Source of the DNA: Sphingomonas sp.
GTDB lineage: Bacteria; Pseudomonadota; Alphaproteobacteria; Sphingomonadales; Sphingomonadaceae
NCBI GenBank assembly: GCA_025356055.1
Contig: JANXUU010000128.1
Span: forward strand, 1-64,000
Direction of reading: 5' to 3'
DNA: 64,000 nt
The notes beneath the pieces were generated by a model. It did no database searches. It was not told where the DNA came from and saw nothing but the letters and a program-made list of their open reading frames with translations. Numbering within the stretch: position 1 is the first letter of the stretch; each line of letters begins with the position of its first letter. Positions 50,913 through 61,180 of the stretch are shown one piece after another. The position numbers and the translations under genes were made by a program.

Positions 50913-52225
50913 TTGGCTTTCAGAGCAATCGGCTTGCCCATCACCATGACGTAACCGACATGCGTGACCGCCGCCGGGTCGGTCAGCGGGTCGCCATCGA
51001 CGGCGATCAGATCGGCCGACTTGCCCGCCTCCAGCGTCCCCGTCTCGCTCGACAGGTCGAGCAGGTCGGGACCGCCCTTGGTCGCCGCGATCAGCGCGTC
51101 GCGCGGAGTCATCCCGCCCTTTGACACCATCAACCCGACCTCTTCATTCGCCCGGGCGTGGGGGAAAACAGCAGCGTCGGTGCCAAGTGCGATCTTGACC
51201 CCGGCGCGATAGGCCTTGTTGAGACCCTTGCCCCACACCGCAAGCGTCTGGCGCGCCTTGATCTCGCTGTTCGCCGTATACAGGCCCTTGCCCATGTACA
51301 TTTGCAGACCGCTGAAGGCCATCAGCGTCGCCGAATAATAGGTCCCGCGCGCTTTCATTTCGCGCACGCCTTCGTCGTCGATAAACGTGCCGTGTTCGAT
51401 CGAATCGACTCCGGCACGCACTGCTGCGAGGATGCCTTTGGCGCCATGCGCATGGGCTGCGGTCTTGAGATGGAGCGAGTGCGCCGTATCGACAATCGCC
51501 TTCATCTCGGCGTCGGTGAAATGTTGGTCCAGTCCCATCGCGCCGGGATCGAGCACACCGCCGGTGGCGTGGAACTTGATCACATCGACCCCCATCGCGG
51601 CAATGCGGTGGACCGTGCGGGTGCACTCGTCGACGCCGGTACACACGCCCAGCTGGCCCTGCGCCTTGATCGCCTGGGCGAGTTCGGGATTGAAGCCGAC
51701 CGCACTGTCGCCGTGTCCGCCGATGATCGACAGCGCCGGCCCCGAGACGAGGATGCGTGGCCCCGGGAATGACCCCTCGCGCACGGCGTCCCGCATCGCG
51801 AGACTGGCACTCGCCTCGCCGCCGAGATCGCGCACGGTCGTGAAGCCAGCGCGCGCCATCGACAGTGCGTTGGTAAGACCGACGGTGACCGAATAGGCAG
51901 CTGAATATTTGGGTGTGAGCTCCTGATACCAGGGTTCGCCCGACTTCATCGTCAGATGGACATGAACGTCGGTCATCCCGGGCATCACCGTGCGGCTGCG
52001 CTGGTCGACGACGATCGCTCCGGCGGGGGCGGTCGCGCCCGGCTGGATCGCGGTGATGCGGCCGTCGGTGACGATCACGGTCGAGGGACCGAGCGCGGGC
52101 TTGGCGGCATCGACGATCAGACGCCCGGCCTGAATGGCATAGGTTTCGGCATTGGCGGTGCCCGCGCCAAACATGGCGGCGATTATGAACAGGTTGCGCA
52201 ACAACAGTCTCCCCTTGATGACCAT
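50909..52225 (-). CDS. Amidohydrolase family protein (secreted, prolidase/imidazolonepropionase-like)
   Basis: VMPGMTDVHVHLTMKSGEPWY; TAAHAHGAKGILAAVRAGVDSIEHGTF; ALGTDAAVFPHARANEEV. Confidence 0.92.
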   Translation of the reverse strand: MVIKGRLLLRNLFIIAAMFGAGTANAETYAIQAGRLIVDAAKPALGPSTVIVTDGRITAIQPGATAPAGAIVVDQRSRTVMPGMTDVHVHLTMKSGEPWYQELTPKYSAAYSVTVGLTNALSMARAGFTTVRDLGGEASASLAMRDAVREGSFPGPRILVSGPALSIIGGHGDSAVGFNPELAQAIKAQGQLGVCTGVDECTRTVHRIAAMGVDVIKFHATGGVLDPGAMGLDQHFTDAEMKAIVDTAHSLHLKTAAHAHGAKGILAAVRAGVDSIEHGTFIDDEGVREMKARGTYYSATLMAFSGLQMYMGKGLYTANSEIKARQTLAVWGKGLNKAYRAGVKIALGTDAAVFPHARANEEVGLMVSKGGMTPRDALIAATKGGPDLLDLSSETGTLEAGKSADLIAVDGDPLTDPAAVTHVGYVMVMGKPIALKAN

Positions 52226-52250
52226 TGCCCTAGCGGGTCGGCGGCGCGCT

Positions 52251-53879
52251 TCAAGTGACCATTGCGAGCAGCGTTTCGATGCGATCAGCCTCATGTGCCG
52301 GTTTGTCCGTGCGGATGCGGGCGATTCGCGGAAAGCGCATGGCGAGGCCGGACTTGTGGCGGGTCGATTTGTGGAGGGAGTCGAACGCGATTTCGAGGAC
52401 CAGCGATTTCTCGACCTCGCGCACCGGTCCGAACCGATTGAGCGTGTGACCGCGCACGAACTTGTCGAGCATTTTCAATTCCTCGTCGGTGAAGCCGAAA
52501 TAGGCCTTGCCCACGGGGAGCAGTTCCGCCCCGGAACCGGGATCGCCGGTCCAGCAGCCGAACGTAAAATCCGAATAGAAACTCGATCGTTTGCCCGACC
52601 CGCGCCGGGCATACATCATGACGCAATCGGCGGTCAGCGGGTCGCGCTTCCACTTGTACCACAATCCGACGCGGCGCCCGGCGACATAGGGCGAGTCGCG
52701 CCGCTTGAGCATCATCCCCTCGATTGCGGAATTCCGCGCCTCCGCGCGCCGTTCGCCCAACGCATCGAACGAGGGGGCGTCGATGATCGCCGACAGGTCG
52801 AACCGTTCGGGATCGAGGGTGGCGACGACCGTTTCGAGGCGCGCCCGCCGGTCCGACCATGGGAGCGTGCGCAGATCCTCCTCGCCATCGAACAGGATGT
52901 CATACAGCCGGACGAACGCGGGGTAGTCGCCCTGGACCTTGGCCGACACATTCTTGCGGCCGAGGCGCTGCTGGAGCGCATTGAAGCTGGCCGCCGCGCC
53001 GCCATGCTCGTCGGCCCCTTGCCCGGCACCGCGAACGAGCAGTTCGCCATCGAGCACCGCGCGCGTCGCGAAGGCGGCGGCAATATCCGGAAAGCTGCCT
53101 GAAATATCGTCGCCGGTGCGTGAATAGAGCCGCGTGTCGCCGCCGGCGTGGACCAGCTGGATGCGGATCCCGTCCCATTTCCACTCTGCCACATAATCGG
53201 ACAGGTCGACCTTCGTTTCATCGAGCGGGTGGGCGAGCATGAACGGCCGAAAGACCGGGATGTCCTTTGCGGTCGGCTGGTCTGCGCGGCCCTCGCCCCA
53301 CTCGAACAGTTCGGTGAAGGGCGGCCGCAGCCCGTGCCACACTTCCTCGACCGCCTCGACGTCGAGCCCGAAGGCGTTGGCGAGCGCCTGCTTGGCGAGG
53401 CGGGCGGAGATGCCGACGCGCAGCGCCCCGGTGGCCAGCTTGAGCAACGCGAAGCGGCCCGAGGCGTCGAGATGGTCAAGCATCGCGGCGAGGACGCGCG
53501 GCGCGTCCGAGCGCGATGCGGCCTTGAGCTGTTCGACCGCCGCGCTGACCGTGATAGTGCCGTCATCGAGGTCCGCGGGTTCGGCGTCCTTGCTCCCCTC
53601 GCTCATCCTCGCGGGCCACAGGAGCGAGACGGTCTCGGCCATGTCGCCAACATAGTCCCGGCTCAACCGGAGCAAGACGGGGTCGATCCGCTCCTCGGCC
53701 AGCGCACGGACCACGGCCGGTTTGACCGACGGGATATCCAGCGTGCCGGTCAGCGCGGCCAAGGCGAGCCCGCGGTCGGGATCGGGCGTGCGCTTCAGAT
53801 AATCGCCGATCAGCCGCAGCTTGGTGTTGCGCGAGCGGGTGTAGACGAGATCGTCGAGAAGCTGGCTGAAGGCGCGCAT
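52251..53879 (-). CDS. ATP-dependent DNA ligase (cisplatin-resistance type, Lig B/C-like)
   Basis: YVAEWKWDGIRIQLVHAGGDTRLYSRTGDDISGSFPD (KxDG nucleotidyl motif); DGELLVR. Confidence 0.92.
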   Translation of the reverse strand: MRAFSQLLDDLVYTRSRNTKLRLIGDYLKRTPDPDRGLALAALTGTLDIPSVKPAVVRALAEERIDPVLLRLSRDYVGDMAETVSLLWPARMSEGSKDAEPADLDDGTITVSAAVEQLKAASRSDAPRVLAAMLDHLDASGRFALLKLATGALRVGISARLAKQALANAFGLDVEAVEEVWHGLRPPFTELFEWGEGRADQPTAKDIPVFRPFMLAHPLDETKVDLSDYVAEWKWDGIRIQLVHAGGDTRLYSRTGDDISGSFPDIAAAFATRAVLDGELLVRGAGQGADEHGGAAASFNALQQRLGRKNVSAKVQGDYPAFVRLYDILFDGEEDLRTLPWSDRRARLETVVATLDPERFDLSAIIDAPSFDALGERRAEARNSAIEGMMLKRRDSPYVAGRRVGLWYKWKRDPLTADCVMMYARRGSGKRSSFYSDFTFGCWTGDPGSGAELLPVGKAYFGFTDEELKMLDKFVRGHTLNRFGPVREVEKSLVLEIAFDSLHKSTRHKSGLAMRFPRIARIRTDKPAHEADRIETLLAMVT

Positions 53880-53929
53880 CGCCGGATCAATGCTTGGGGC
53901 TAGCGAAGGATGCGGCCATTTGTCCCCTC

Positions 53930-54052
53930 CCTGCAATGGAGGGGACCGAGGGGTGGGTGCGAGCAAAGCGAGCTTCTGCCTGGTATTCCGACGTGGGACG
54001 GAGAAGAAACCCACCCCCGACCCCTCCCTTGCAGGGAGGGGAGGCAAGCCGA
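53930..54052. repeat. Long hyphenated inverted repeat (TCCCCTCCCTGCAATGGAGGGGACCGAGGGGTGGGT ... ACCCACCCCCGACCCCTCCCTTGCAGGGAGGGG)
   Basis: Two ~35-nt arms related as inverted repeats around ~50 nt; each arm itself hairpin-forming. Confidence 0.7.
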
Positions 54053-54435
54053 ATGTTCACAATGTTCACGGTGACGTCGGGGTGGCGATGTAAGTGTATT
54101 GGACACGGTTGACAGTGCGGCGCGGTTTTCGCGGAGGTGTGATCTTTGTGCCCTATCGCTGGTGAGCGCGCAAAAACGGGGCGCGAGCGTGCGACCAAGG
54201 ATGTGACCTTTGAGAACTTCGTCAAGGGGAGGTTGAGGATGGCACACAGGGTCATCTGACGATCCAAGCACATCGCGGTGGCTGTAGGACAGGTTTTTCG
54301 TGGATTGCTGCCGATAGGTCGGAAGCGGCAGGTTATATTCAGCGCACAAGGTTGGCATTGCGCCAGCCACGCAGGATTTTTCAGCCTTGCACCACCCACT
54401 TGCGTTTGCCAGAAACCTGGCCAATACTGAACCGC

Positions 54436-54798
54436 ATGGTTCAGTTTGTGCATCCTGCCTTGGATCTTTCGTTTGCGGCCTTGTCGGACGCGACACGTCG
54501 CGGCGTTCTTGAACAGCTGGAACGTGCGGACGCGTCGATCACCAGCCTTGCCGCGCGGTTCCAGATGACCCTGACCGGCATGAAGAAGCACGTCAGCGTA
54601 TTGGAGAAGGCCGGGCTGGTCATCACGCACAAGGTCGGGCGAGTACGAACGTGCAAACTGGGCACAGGCGGGCTCGTTGCCGAGGCCGAATGGATCGAGG
54701 CGCACCGCAGGCATTTTCAAGCGCGGTTCGACGCGATGGACAAAGTCATACTCGAGCTCAAGCAGGAGGAAAGTGATGAACCAGCAAACTCGCCGTGA
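54436..54798 (+). CDS. ArsR family transcriptional regulator
   Basis: LDLSFAALSDATRRGVLEQLERADASITSLAARFQMTLTGMKKHVSVLEKAGLV. Confidence 0.93.
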   Translation: MVQFVHPALDLSFAALSDATRRGVLEQLERADASITSLAARFQMTLTGMKKHVSVLEKAGLVITHKVGRVRTCKLGTGGLVAEAEWIEAHRRHFQARFDAMDKVILELKQEESDEPANSP

Positions 54799-55273
54799 TG
54801 GCGTCGCGCAGAACCGCACGACAATTGAGCGCAGGTCGGACCGCGAACTGGTTGTCACGCGCACGTTCGACGCGTCACCGCGGGTGGTGTTCAAGGCTTG
54901 GAGCGAGCCCGATCTTTTCCGGCAGTGGTGGGTCCCCAGGGGCGGGCCGGTGTCGCTCGTGTCGTGCGACATGGACGTCCGGACGGGCGGGAAATACCGC
55001 CTTGAGTTCGGCGCCGGCGAGGAGACAATGGCTTTTTACGGAAAGTATCTCGACGTGGTGCCCGACCAGCGCATCGTCTGGACCAACGACGAAGGTGAAG
55101 CGGGCGCGGTGACCACCGTCACCTTCGAAGATCGGGACGGGAAGACACTCGTGACCTATCATGAGAGCTATCCGTCAACGGAGGCGCTGCAAGAGGCAAT
55201 AACGGGAGCGGCGGCGGGGCTGCCGCAGCAACTCGACCAGCTGGAAGACCTGTTGTCGAGCATCGGCGCGTAG
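54776..55273 (+). CDS. SRPBCC/AHSA1 family protein
   Basis: RELVVTRTFDASPRVVFKAWSEPDLFRQWWVP; overlaps ArsR gene. Confidence 0.93.
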   Translation: MNQQTRRDGVAQNRTTIERRSDRELVVTRTFDASPRVVFKAWSEPDLFRQWWVPRGGPVSLVSCDMDVRTGGKYRLEFGAGEETMAFYGKYLDVVPDQRIVWTNDEGEAGAVTTVTFEDRDGKTLVTYHESYPSTEALQEAITGAAAGLPQQLDQLEDLLSSIGA

Positions 55274-55410
55274 CCGGAGGCAGGTCCAGCGGCAGCCGGA
55301 CGTTCAGGCCGCCGGTCGCAAGACATTGCCGAGACTTGCTTTGCGCCCATCCACGGCATCACCGGAACGGATGACAAGAGCGACATCGCCTGGTCGGAAG
55401 CGGCCGAACT

Positions 55411-55719
55411 CTAGTGGAGCCGCTGCGCCATCGCGGCGAGGATCGTCTGGCGGTCGGCCGGGCATTCGCTGTGCAGCGCGGTCTCCATGTGCTCGAGCGC
55501 GCAGCGGGTCGCCTGGCGATGGCCCGGAAGCATGGCATGGTGTGCGCCATAATCGGCGAGCCCTTCGAGCGCGCACAGGCCATGATCCGCGGCCATCACG
55601 CGGATCGCATCCATCTTTGCACGGATGTCGACCGGCTTGAGCGTGCGCACGCGCGCCTCGATCTCGGCGATCCGCTCGCCGATGCGGACGCGGACGGTAT
55701 GGAGCGACTCGGAAGCCAT
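55411..55719 (-). CDS. Small alpha-helical hypothetical protein
   Basis: MASESLHTVRVRIGERIAEIEARVRTLKPVDIRAKMDAIRVMAADHGLCALEGLADYGAHHAML. Confidence 0.65.
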   Translation of the reverse strand: MASESLHTVRVRIGERIAEIEARVRTLKPVDIRAKMDAIRVMAADHGLCALEGLADYGAHHAMLPGHRQATRCALEHMETALHSECPADRQTILAAMAQRLH

Positions 55720-55903
55720 GATTGATTCTCCGTTGACCGCTCGCTTGTCGCCCGATTCGGTTAATGATGAGTCAAATCTCCTTGCAGGAGCGACCGCAAA
55801 CCCCGCTCGTGCTTGACAGAATCGGCTCCCTTGGCCAAGGGAATGCCATTCGGGCGGCCCTTCGCGGCCGCTCTTCTTCGTTTCACCCGTTGGGAAATGT
55901 TCG

Positions 55904-56071
55904 ATGGCCAAGTCGGCAACCGTCAAGATCAAGCTCGTCAGCACTGCCGACACCGGCTTTTACTACGTCACCAAAAAGAATCCGCGCAACACGACCGAGA
56001 AGATGTCGTTCCGCAAATACGACCCGGTCGTGCGCAAGCATGTCGACTTCAAGGAAGCCAAGATCAAGTAA
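55904..56071 (+). CDS. rpmG: 50S ribosomal protein L33 (zinc-independent form)
   Basis: [55 protein letters not shown] (too short for supplied ORF track). Confidence 0.96.
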   Translation: MAKSATVKIKLVSTADTGFYYVTKKNPRNTTEKMSFRKYDPVVRKHVDFKEAKIK

Positions 56072-56089
56072 CGCGGCGCTAGGCGCGGG

Positions 56090-56569
56090 TCACCCGAAAC
56101 TCGGTTCGGGATCGATGCCTCCTCCTGGTGCAATATCCTGACCGGCCTCAATGGGCGTCTCCGCATCCGCGGCGGCGCCCGCTTTGCGTTCAGGCTCGCA
56201 CGCGCTCGCAGCCAGCAGTTCATCGACCGTTGCCGCGAACTTCGCGACCGAGATCGGCTTCGAGACATAGGCCTGCGCCCCCGCCGCGCGGATTCGCTCG
56301 TCGTCGCCCTGCGCCGAGTAAGCGGTGACCGCCATGATCGGCACGGCCTTTAGATCCGGATCATTTCGCAGCAGCCCCATCAGCTCGAGCCCGCTGACAT
56401 GCGGCAGCTGGATATCGGTGATGACGAGGTCGGGACGGAAGGCGCGCGCGGCATCTATCGCATCGCGACTGTCGGTCACCGCTTCTGTTTCATGACCATG
56501 CGCGGCGAGCAGGTCGCAGAACAGCTTGATGTTCAGCGCATTGTCCTCGACTACCAAAATCCTGGCCAA
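56090..56569 (-). CDS. divK: Single-domain response regulator, DivK-like, with C-terminal extension
   Basis: ILVVEDNALNIKLFCDLLAAHGHE...PDLVITDIQLPHVSGLELMGLLRND...AYVSKPISV. Confidence 0.85.
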   Translation of the reverse strand: MARILVVEDNALNIKLFCDLLAAHGHETEAVTDSRDAIDAARAFRPDLVITDIQLPHVSGLELMGLLRNDPDLKAVPIMAVTAYSAQGDDERIRAAGAQAYVSKPISVAKFAATVDELLAASACEPERKAGAAADAETPIEAGQDIAPGGGIDPEPSFG

Positions 56570-56606
56570 CGCGGTTCCGATCTCTAACTGAAAGCACCGA
56601 TAGGCG

Positions 56607-56870
56607 ATGCGCGAACGCTCGACAAATGCCGATCCTACCGCGGTGGTGCTTCAAGCGCTCGCAGCGATGCTGGCCGAGCCGCGGCGGGCGGAGCGGTTCC
56701 TGGCGCTGACCGGGATCGATCCCGAACAACTGCGCGACAGGATCGGCGATCCCGGCCTGCTGGTCGCGGTGATCGGATTTCTAGAAAGCCACGAGCCCGA
56801 TCTCGTTGCGGTCACCGAGGCGATCGGCACCACTCCGGAAAAGTTAATCGCAGCAGGACGTTCCTTGTAA
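56607..56870 (+). CDS. DUF3572 domain-containing protein
   Basis: VVLQALAAMLAEPRRAERFLALTGIDPEQLRDRIGDPGLLVAVIGFLESHEPDL; divergent to divK. Confidence 0.88.
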   Translation: MRERSTNADPTAVVLQALAAMLAEPRRAERFLALTGIDPEQLRDRIGDPGLLVAVIGFLESHEPDLVAVTEAIGTTPEKLIAAGRSL

Positions 56871-56893
56871 CGAAGTCAGGAACCGGACTCGAA

Positions 56894-57391
56894 TCAAAAA
56901 GGCACGTCGTCGTCGAGGTCGGTGTCGAACGCCGCTGGCTGGGGCCGCGACTGGGGCTTCGCACCGCCGCCTCCACCGCCGAATTCATCGCTATAGCCAC
57001 CGCCGCCGCGCGACCCGCCGCCGCTAGCGCCACCGCTTTCGCGGCCGTCGAGCAGCACCATCGAGCTATTGAAATTCCTCAGCACGACGTCGGTCGTGTA
57101 GCGGTCGTTGCCCGATTGATCCTGCCACTTGCGCGTTTCGAGCTGGCCCTCGAGGTAAACCTTCGATCCCTTTTTCAGATATTGCTCGGCGACCCTCGCG
57201 AGGCCTTCGGAGAAGATCGAGACATTGTGCCACTCGGTCTTTTCCTTGCGGTCGCCCGAGCTCTTGTCCTTCCAGTTTTCCGAAGTCGCGATCGAGAAGC
57301 TGACGACCTTGCCGCCATTGGCGAAGGATCGCGATTCGGGGTCCTTGCCGAGGTTTCCGACGAGGATCACCTTGTTCACGCTGCCAGCCAT
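56894..57391 (-). CDS. ssb: Single-stranded DNA-binding protein
   Basis: [44 protein letters not shown]-terminal DLDDDVPF. Confidence 0.97.
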   Translation of the reverse strand: MAGSVNKVILVGNLGKDPESRSFANGGKVVSFSIATSENWKDKSSGDRKEKTEWHNVSIFSEGLARVAEQYLKKGSKVYLEGQLETRKWQDQSGNDRYTTDVVLRNFNSSMVLLDGRESGGASGGGSRGGGGYSDEFGGGGGGAKPQSRPQPAAFDTDLDDDVPF

Positions 57392-57401
57392 TTTTCTCTC
57401 C

Positions 57402-59255
57402 TCAGCCCAGCCCGGCGAACACCGCGAGCCAGTAAGTAAGTCCTGCAGCGAGATAGGCCAGCACGAACAGGTAAGTCACCATGAAAAGCGGCCACTTCCA
57501 GCCATTGGTCTCGCGCCGGGTTACGGCGATGGTTGAAATGCACTGCGGCGCGAACACGAACCAGGCGAGGAAGGCCAATGCGGTGGCGATCGACCAGCGG
57601 CTGCGCATCTGTTGCGAGAGGGTCTGCACCGACTTGGCGTCGTCCGAATTATCGATCGCGTAGACCGTGGCAATGGCGGCGACGGCGACTTCGCGCGCGG
57701 CCATTGCCGGCAGCAGCGCAAGCGCGATGTCATGGTTGAAACCGATCGGCGCGACGACGACCTCGATACCTGATGCAATGTGACCGGCGATCGAGACTTC
57801 GCTCTGCTTTTCGCCGGGGCGGGCCTGGGGATAGGAGGACAATGCCCACAGAATCACGGTCGTGGTGAGGATGATCGTGCCGGCGCGCTTGAGGAAGATT
57901 TCGACGCGCTGCCACAGGCCGATGGCAATGTCGGCCGGGCGTGGCCATTGATATTTGGGCAATTCCATCATGAACCCGCCGCCCCCGCCCTTCACGACGG
58001 TGCGGCGCAGGACCAGCGCGGCGAGCAGCGCGCCGACAACGCCGGCAACGTACAGGCCGAACAACACCAGTCCCTGCAGACCAATGCCGGGGGCGACGTC
58101 ACGGCGCGGAATAAACGCGGCGATGATCAACGCATAGACCGGCAGGCGCGCCGAACAGGTCATCAGCGGCGCGACGAGGATTGTCGTCAGCCGGTCCTTG
58201 GGATCGTCAATCGTCCGGGTGGCCATGATCCCCGGCACGGCGCAGGCAAAGCTCGACAGCAGCGGAATGAAGGCGCGACCGGACAGGCCTGCCCGGCTCA
58301 TGAGGCGGTCCATCAGGAACGCGGCGCGGACCATATAGCCCGAGGCTTCGAGCAGCAGGATGAAGAAGAACAGGATCAGGATCTGCGGCAGAAAGACAAG
58401 CACCGCGCCGACCCCGGCGATGACCCCGTCGACGATCAGCGATCGGAGGAGACCGGGCGGGAGAAACGGCGCGATCCAGGCACCAAGGTCGGCTACCCCG
58501 GCGGCAATCGCATCGGCCGGGATCGCGCTGATGCTGAACACACTCTGGAACATGATGAACAGGATCGCGGCGAGGATCAGCGGGCCGGCCAGCGGGTGAA
58601 GCAGCACGGCGTCGAGGCTGTGGTTGAGCTTGCGCACCGGCGCTTCTCGGATGATGGCGCCGGTCGCAATCGCGCGGGCGCGGCGCTGGAGGGTGAGGCC
58701 GTCGTGGACGGGACCGGCGCCGGCGCGGATTTGGCGCGGAGCGACGAGCAAGGTTGCAAGGGCGGTGCGGAGGTCGTCGAGGCCACGCTTGCGGACAGCC
58801 ACGGTCTCGACGACCGGGACACCGAGTTCGTCGCCCAGCTTCCTGGCGTCGAGCTCGAGCCCGTCGCGCTTCGCCAGATCGATCATGTTGAGCGCAACCA
58901 CGGTCGGCAGACCGAGGTCGATCAGTTGGAGCGCGAAGCGAAGGTGATTGTCGAGGTTCGACGCGTCGAGCACGATCAGTAGCGCGTCTGGGAGACGCTC
59001 GCCGACCTGTTTGCCGAGAAGAACGTCGCGCGTGACCGCCTCGTCGGGGCTGGTCGGGTCGAGCCCGTAGGCACCGGGGAGATCGACCAGCTCGGCCGGG
59101 GCGCCGTCGGGAAGGAGCATCTTGCCGACCTTCCGCTCGACGGTGACTCCCGGGTAATTGCCGACCTTTTGCCGGGCGCCGGTCAGGCTGTTGAACAACG
59201 CGCTCTTGCCGGCGTTGGGGTTGCCCACGACTGCGATCAGCGGGACAGGTTTCAT
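57402..59255 (-). CDS. feoB: Ferrous iron transport protein B
   Basis: [35 protein letters not shown]; Gate-type TM region. Confidence 0.96.
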   Translation of the reverse strand: MKPVPLIAVVGNPNAGKSALFNSLTGARQKVGNYPGVTVERKVGKMLLPDGAPAELVDLPGAYGLDPTSPDEAVTRDVLLGKQVGERLPDALLIVLDASNLDNHLRFALQLIDLGLPTVVALNMIDLAKRDGLELDARKLGDELGVPVVETVAVRKRGLDDLRTALATLLVAPRQIRAGAGPVHDGLTLQRRARAIATGAIIREAPVRKLNHSLDAVLLHPLAGPLILAAILFIMFQSVFSISAIPADAIAAGVADLGAWIAPFLPPGLLRSLIVDGVIAGVGAVLVFLPQILILFFFILLLEASGYMVRAAFLMDRLMSRAGLSGRAFIPLLSSFACAVPGIMATRTIDDPKDRLTTILVAPLMTCSARLPVYALIIAAFIPRRDVAPGIGLQGLVLFGLYVAGVVGALLAALVLRRTVVKGGGGGFMMELPKYQWPRPADIAIGLWQRVEIFLKRAGTIILTTTVILWALSSYPQARPGEKQSEVSIAGHIASGIEVVVAPIGFNHDIALALLPAMAAREVAVAAIATVYAIDNSDDAKSVQTLSQQMRSRWSIATALAFLAWFVFAPQCISTIAVTRRETNGWKWPLFMVTYLFVLAYLAAGLTYWLAVFAGLG

Positions 59256-59259
59256 TGGC

Positions 59260-59514
59260 TCAGGCGGCGATCGGGATCACGCGCACCGCGCGGGCGTGGG
59301 CGCGGCGGATGGCAACGGTCATTCGCCCGACGCGGACGGCAAGCGGGTCGCGCCCAAACGGTCCCGAATGAAGCGGGACAACCGAAACACCCTCGTCAAA
59401 GCCGAAGTGGCGCAGCCGGTTCGCGTCGCTCTCTGCAAGCTGCGACCAATCTATCTTTTCGATGGTCGCGCAAACGCCGATCGAGAGGTCGTCGAGGGAA
59501 GAGGTCATCGCCAT
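59260..59514 (-). CDS. feoA: FeoA domain-containing protein
   Basis: RLRHFGFDEGVSVVPLHSGPFGRDPLAVRVGRMTVAIRRAHARAVRV; adjacent to feoB. Confidence 0.9.
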   Translation of the reverse strand: MAMTSSLDDLSIGVCATIEKIDWSQLAESDANRLRHFGFDEGVSVVPLHSGPFGRDPLAVRVGRMTVAIRRAHARAVRVIPIAA

Positions 59515-59563
59515 TGCGACTTATTATCATTAGCGTGTCAGGAAAGCCAGCGTTGAGTATGCG

Positions 59564-60214
59564 CTACGCCGGAGGGTAACGGAGGCGGCCTACAAAGCGC
59601 GCGAAACTGGGACGCCGGTCGGCCGAACCGGTCCATTTCGCCTTGGCCTTTTCGAAGCGCGCCACTCCTGAAAGGCGGCGGTCGAGAAAGTCGGCGGTGT
59701 CGGCCTGGCCCTCGCTATCGTCGTCGATCCACACGAGCAGTGTCGCGGCATCGATCGAGCTCAGGATCGCACGCTTGCTGTAATGGTTGAGATCAGTCGC
59801 GGTGTCGCCGGCCAGACGCCACATGGCATCGCTGCTCCGCCACCCCAGCCGTACCGCAACAGAGATATTCTGGGGCAACGCCAGAATCGAAAGTGCGCGC
59901 CGGAGCGCTTCGCGAGCAGGCGTCATGATTTCATAGCGCTTCAGCAGCAACGCGCGAATGCGTTGTGAAATGCGCATCGCCGCGACGATTTCCGCCGGGA
60001 AAGCTTCGGCCAGCGCCGCATCGACCGCCTCGACATAAGCGGAGATCATCCCGACTTGGTCCTTGGGAAAGGCCAAACGCGCAACCGCCGGGTCGATGTC
60101 GAGCGCGGCGGCGGCGCTGTCGACTGCGGCTTCTTTCCAACCGTCGAACACGGCGTTTTCGCCGACCGCGAGGGCAAGTTGACGTCGGATGGCGGCGAGC
60201 GGAGTGTCTTCCAT
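59564..60214 (-). CDS. coq9: COQ9 family protein
   Basis: FPKDQVGMISAYVEAVDAALAEAFP; DAMWRLAGDTATDLNHYSKRAILSSIDAATLLVWIDD. Confidence 0.9.
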   Translation of the reverse strand: MEDTPLAAIRRQLALAVGENAVFDGWKEAAVDSAAAALDIDPAVARLAFPKDQVGMISAYVEAVDAALAEAFPAEIVAAMRISQRIRALLLKRYEIMTPAREALRRALSILALPQNISVAVRLGWRSSDAMWRLAGDTATDLNHYSKRAILSSIDAATLLVWIDDDSEGQADTADFLDRRLSGVARFEKAKAKWTGSADRRPSFARFVGRLRYPPA

Positions 60215-60219
60215 TCTCT

Positions 60220-61101
60220 CTAGGTGGCGCTTGCCGGCGCGGGGCGCAAGCGCACGAGGATCAACGCAAGCCCGATTGCCCCGGCGCCAAGCCCGTCGAG
60301 CAAGTGAAGTCGCTCGCGATAGACGATCCAGCCGATCCCCCCGGAAATGACCGGCTGGGTGAGCAGTGCGAGACCGACGACGAGCGGGCTGACCTCGCCG
60401 ATCGCGAACACGAGCAGCCCCTGACCGATGACTTGCGATCCGATCGCGAGCGCGACGAGCGGGCCCCAATTGCCGGGAATCACGCGCTCGCCCATCGCCA
60501 GCGCCAGGGGAAGCAGAAACAATGCGCCGACGATGCTGGCAAGTACCAGCAGAGGCAAGGGCTGGACCGCGCCGCGCGAGCGTTCGACGAGAATGAGGTA
60601 GAACCCGTACAAAATACCCGCGAGCATGGCGAGGAGGTCGCCACGAAGATGAGCGGAACTGAGTTCAGCGCTTTGACCCATCAGCAGCGCGGAGCCGCAC
60701 GCGGCAAGAAGCAGCGCGGCGGCCTGCAGCGGGCTGGGCCAGCGACGCACGAGCCACAGTCCCCAGGCGGCGAAGGCAAAGCTGGAAATGTTGCCGAATA
60801 GCGTCGCATTGGCGAGTTTGGTCAGCCCGATGCTTACATGCCATGCGGCGAGATCGGCGGCGAAGAAGATCGCGGCGACGCAGATCGCGATTCCCAGGCG
60901 CTTCCCCGGCCAGCGGAGTGGCTGTCCGACGATCCTCGAGAGAAGCGCCAGCATCGGCACCGCCAGCGCCAGCCGCCAAAAGGCCGCCGCGACCGGCCCG
61001 GTGTCGGCGAGGCGCACCATCCACGAACCGAACGCCAGCGCGGCATTGCCCACGATCAGCGCCGCGAAGGCGAGACGATGCGGCCCGTCTTGTTTCCCCA
61101 C
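60220..61101 (-). CDS. DMT/EamA family transporter
   Basis: Ten hydrophobic segments; EamA repeats. Confidence 0.88.
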   Translation of the reverse strand: MGKQDGPHRLAFAALIVGNAALAFGSWMVRLADTGPVAAAFWRLALAVPMLALLSRIVGQPLRWPGKRLGIAICVAAIFFAADLAAWHVSIGLTKLANATLFGNISSFAFAAWGLWLVRRWPSPLQAAALLLAACGSALLMGQSAELSSAHLRGDLLAMLAGILYGFYLILVERSRGAVQPLPLLVLASIVGALFLLPLALAMGERVIPGNWGPLVALAIGSQVIGQGLLVFAIGEVSPLVVGLALLTQPVISGGIGWIVYRERLHLLDGLGAGAIGLALILVRLRPAPASAT

Positions 61102-61180
61102 CAGTTCCTCCTACTTCGGCCCTCGACGAAAAGCGCTCCCGGCACAACTGTGGCGAGCGCTGCGAGCAAGGAGACCGACC

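Noticed and set aside
52251-53879. ATP-dependent DNA ligase as part of a ligase-exonuclease-helicase DNA-repair island
   Set aside because: The usual partners (ligase-associated exonuclease, Lhr-like helicase, PdeM) are not adjacent in this window, so I do not claim a system.
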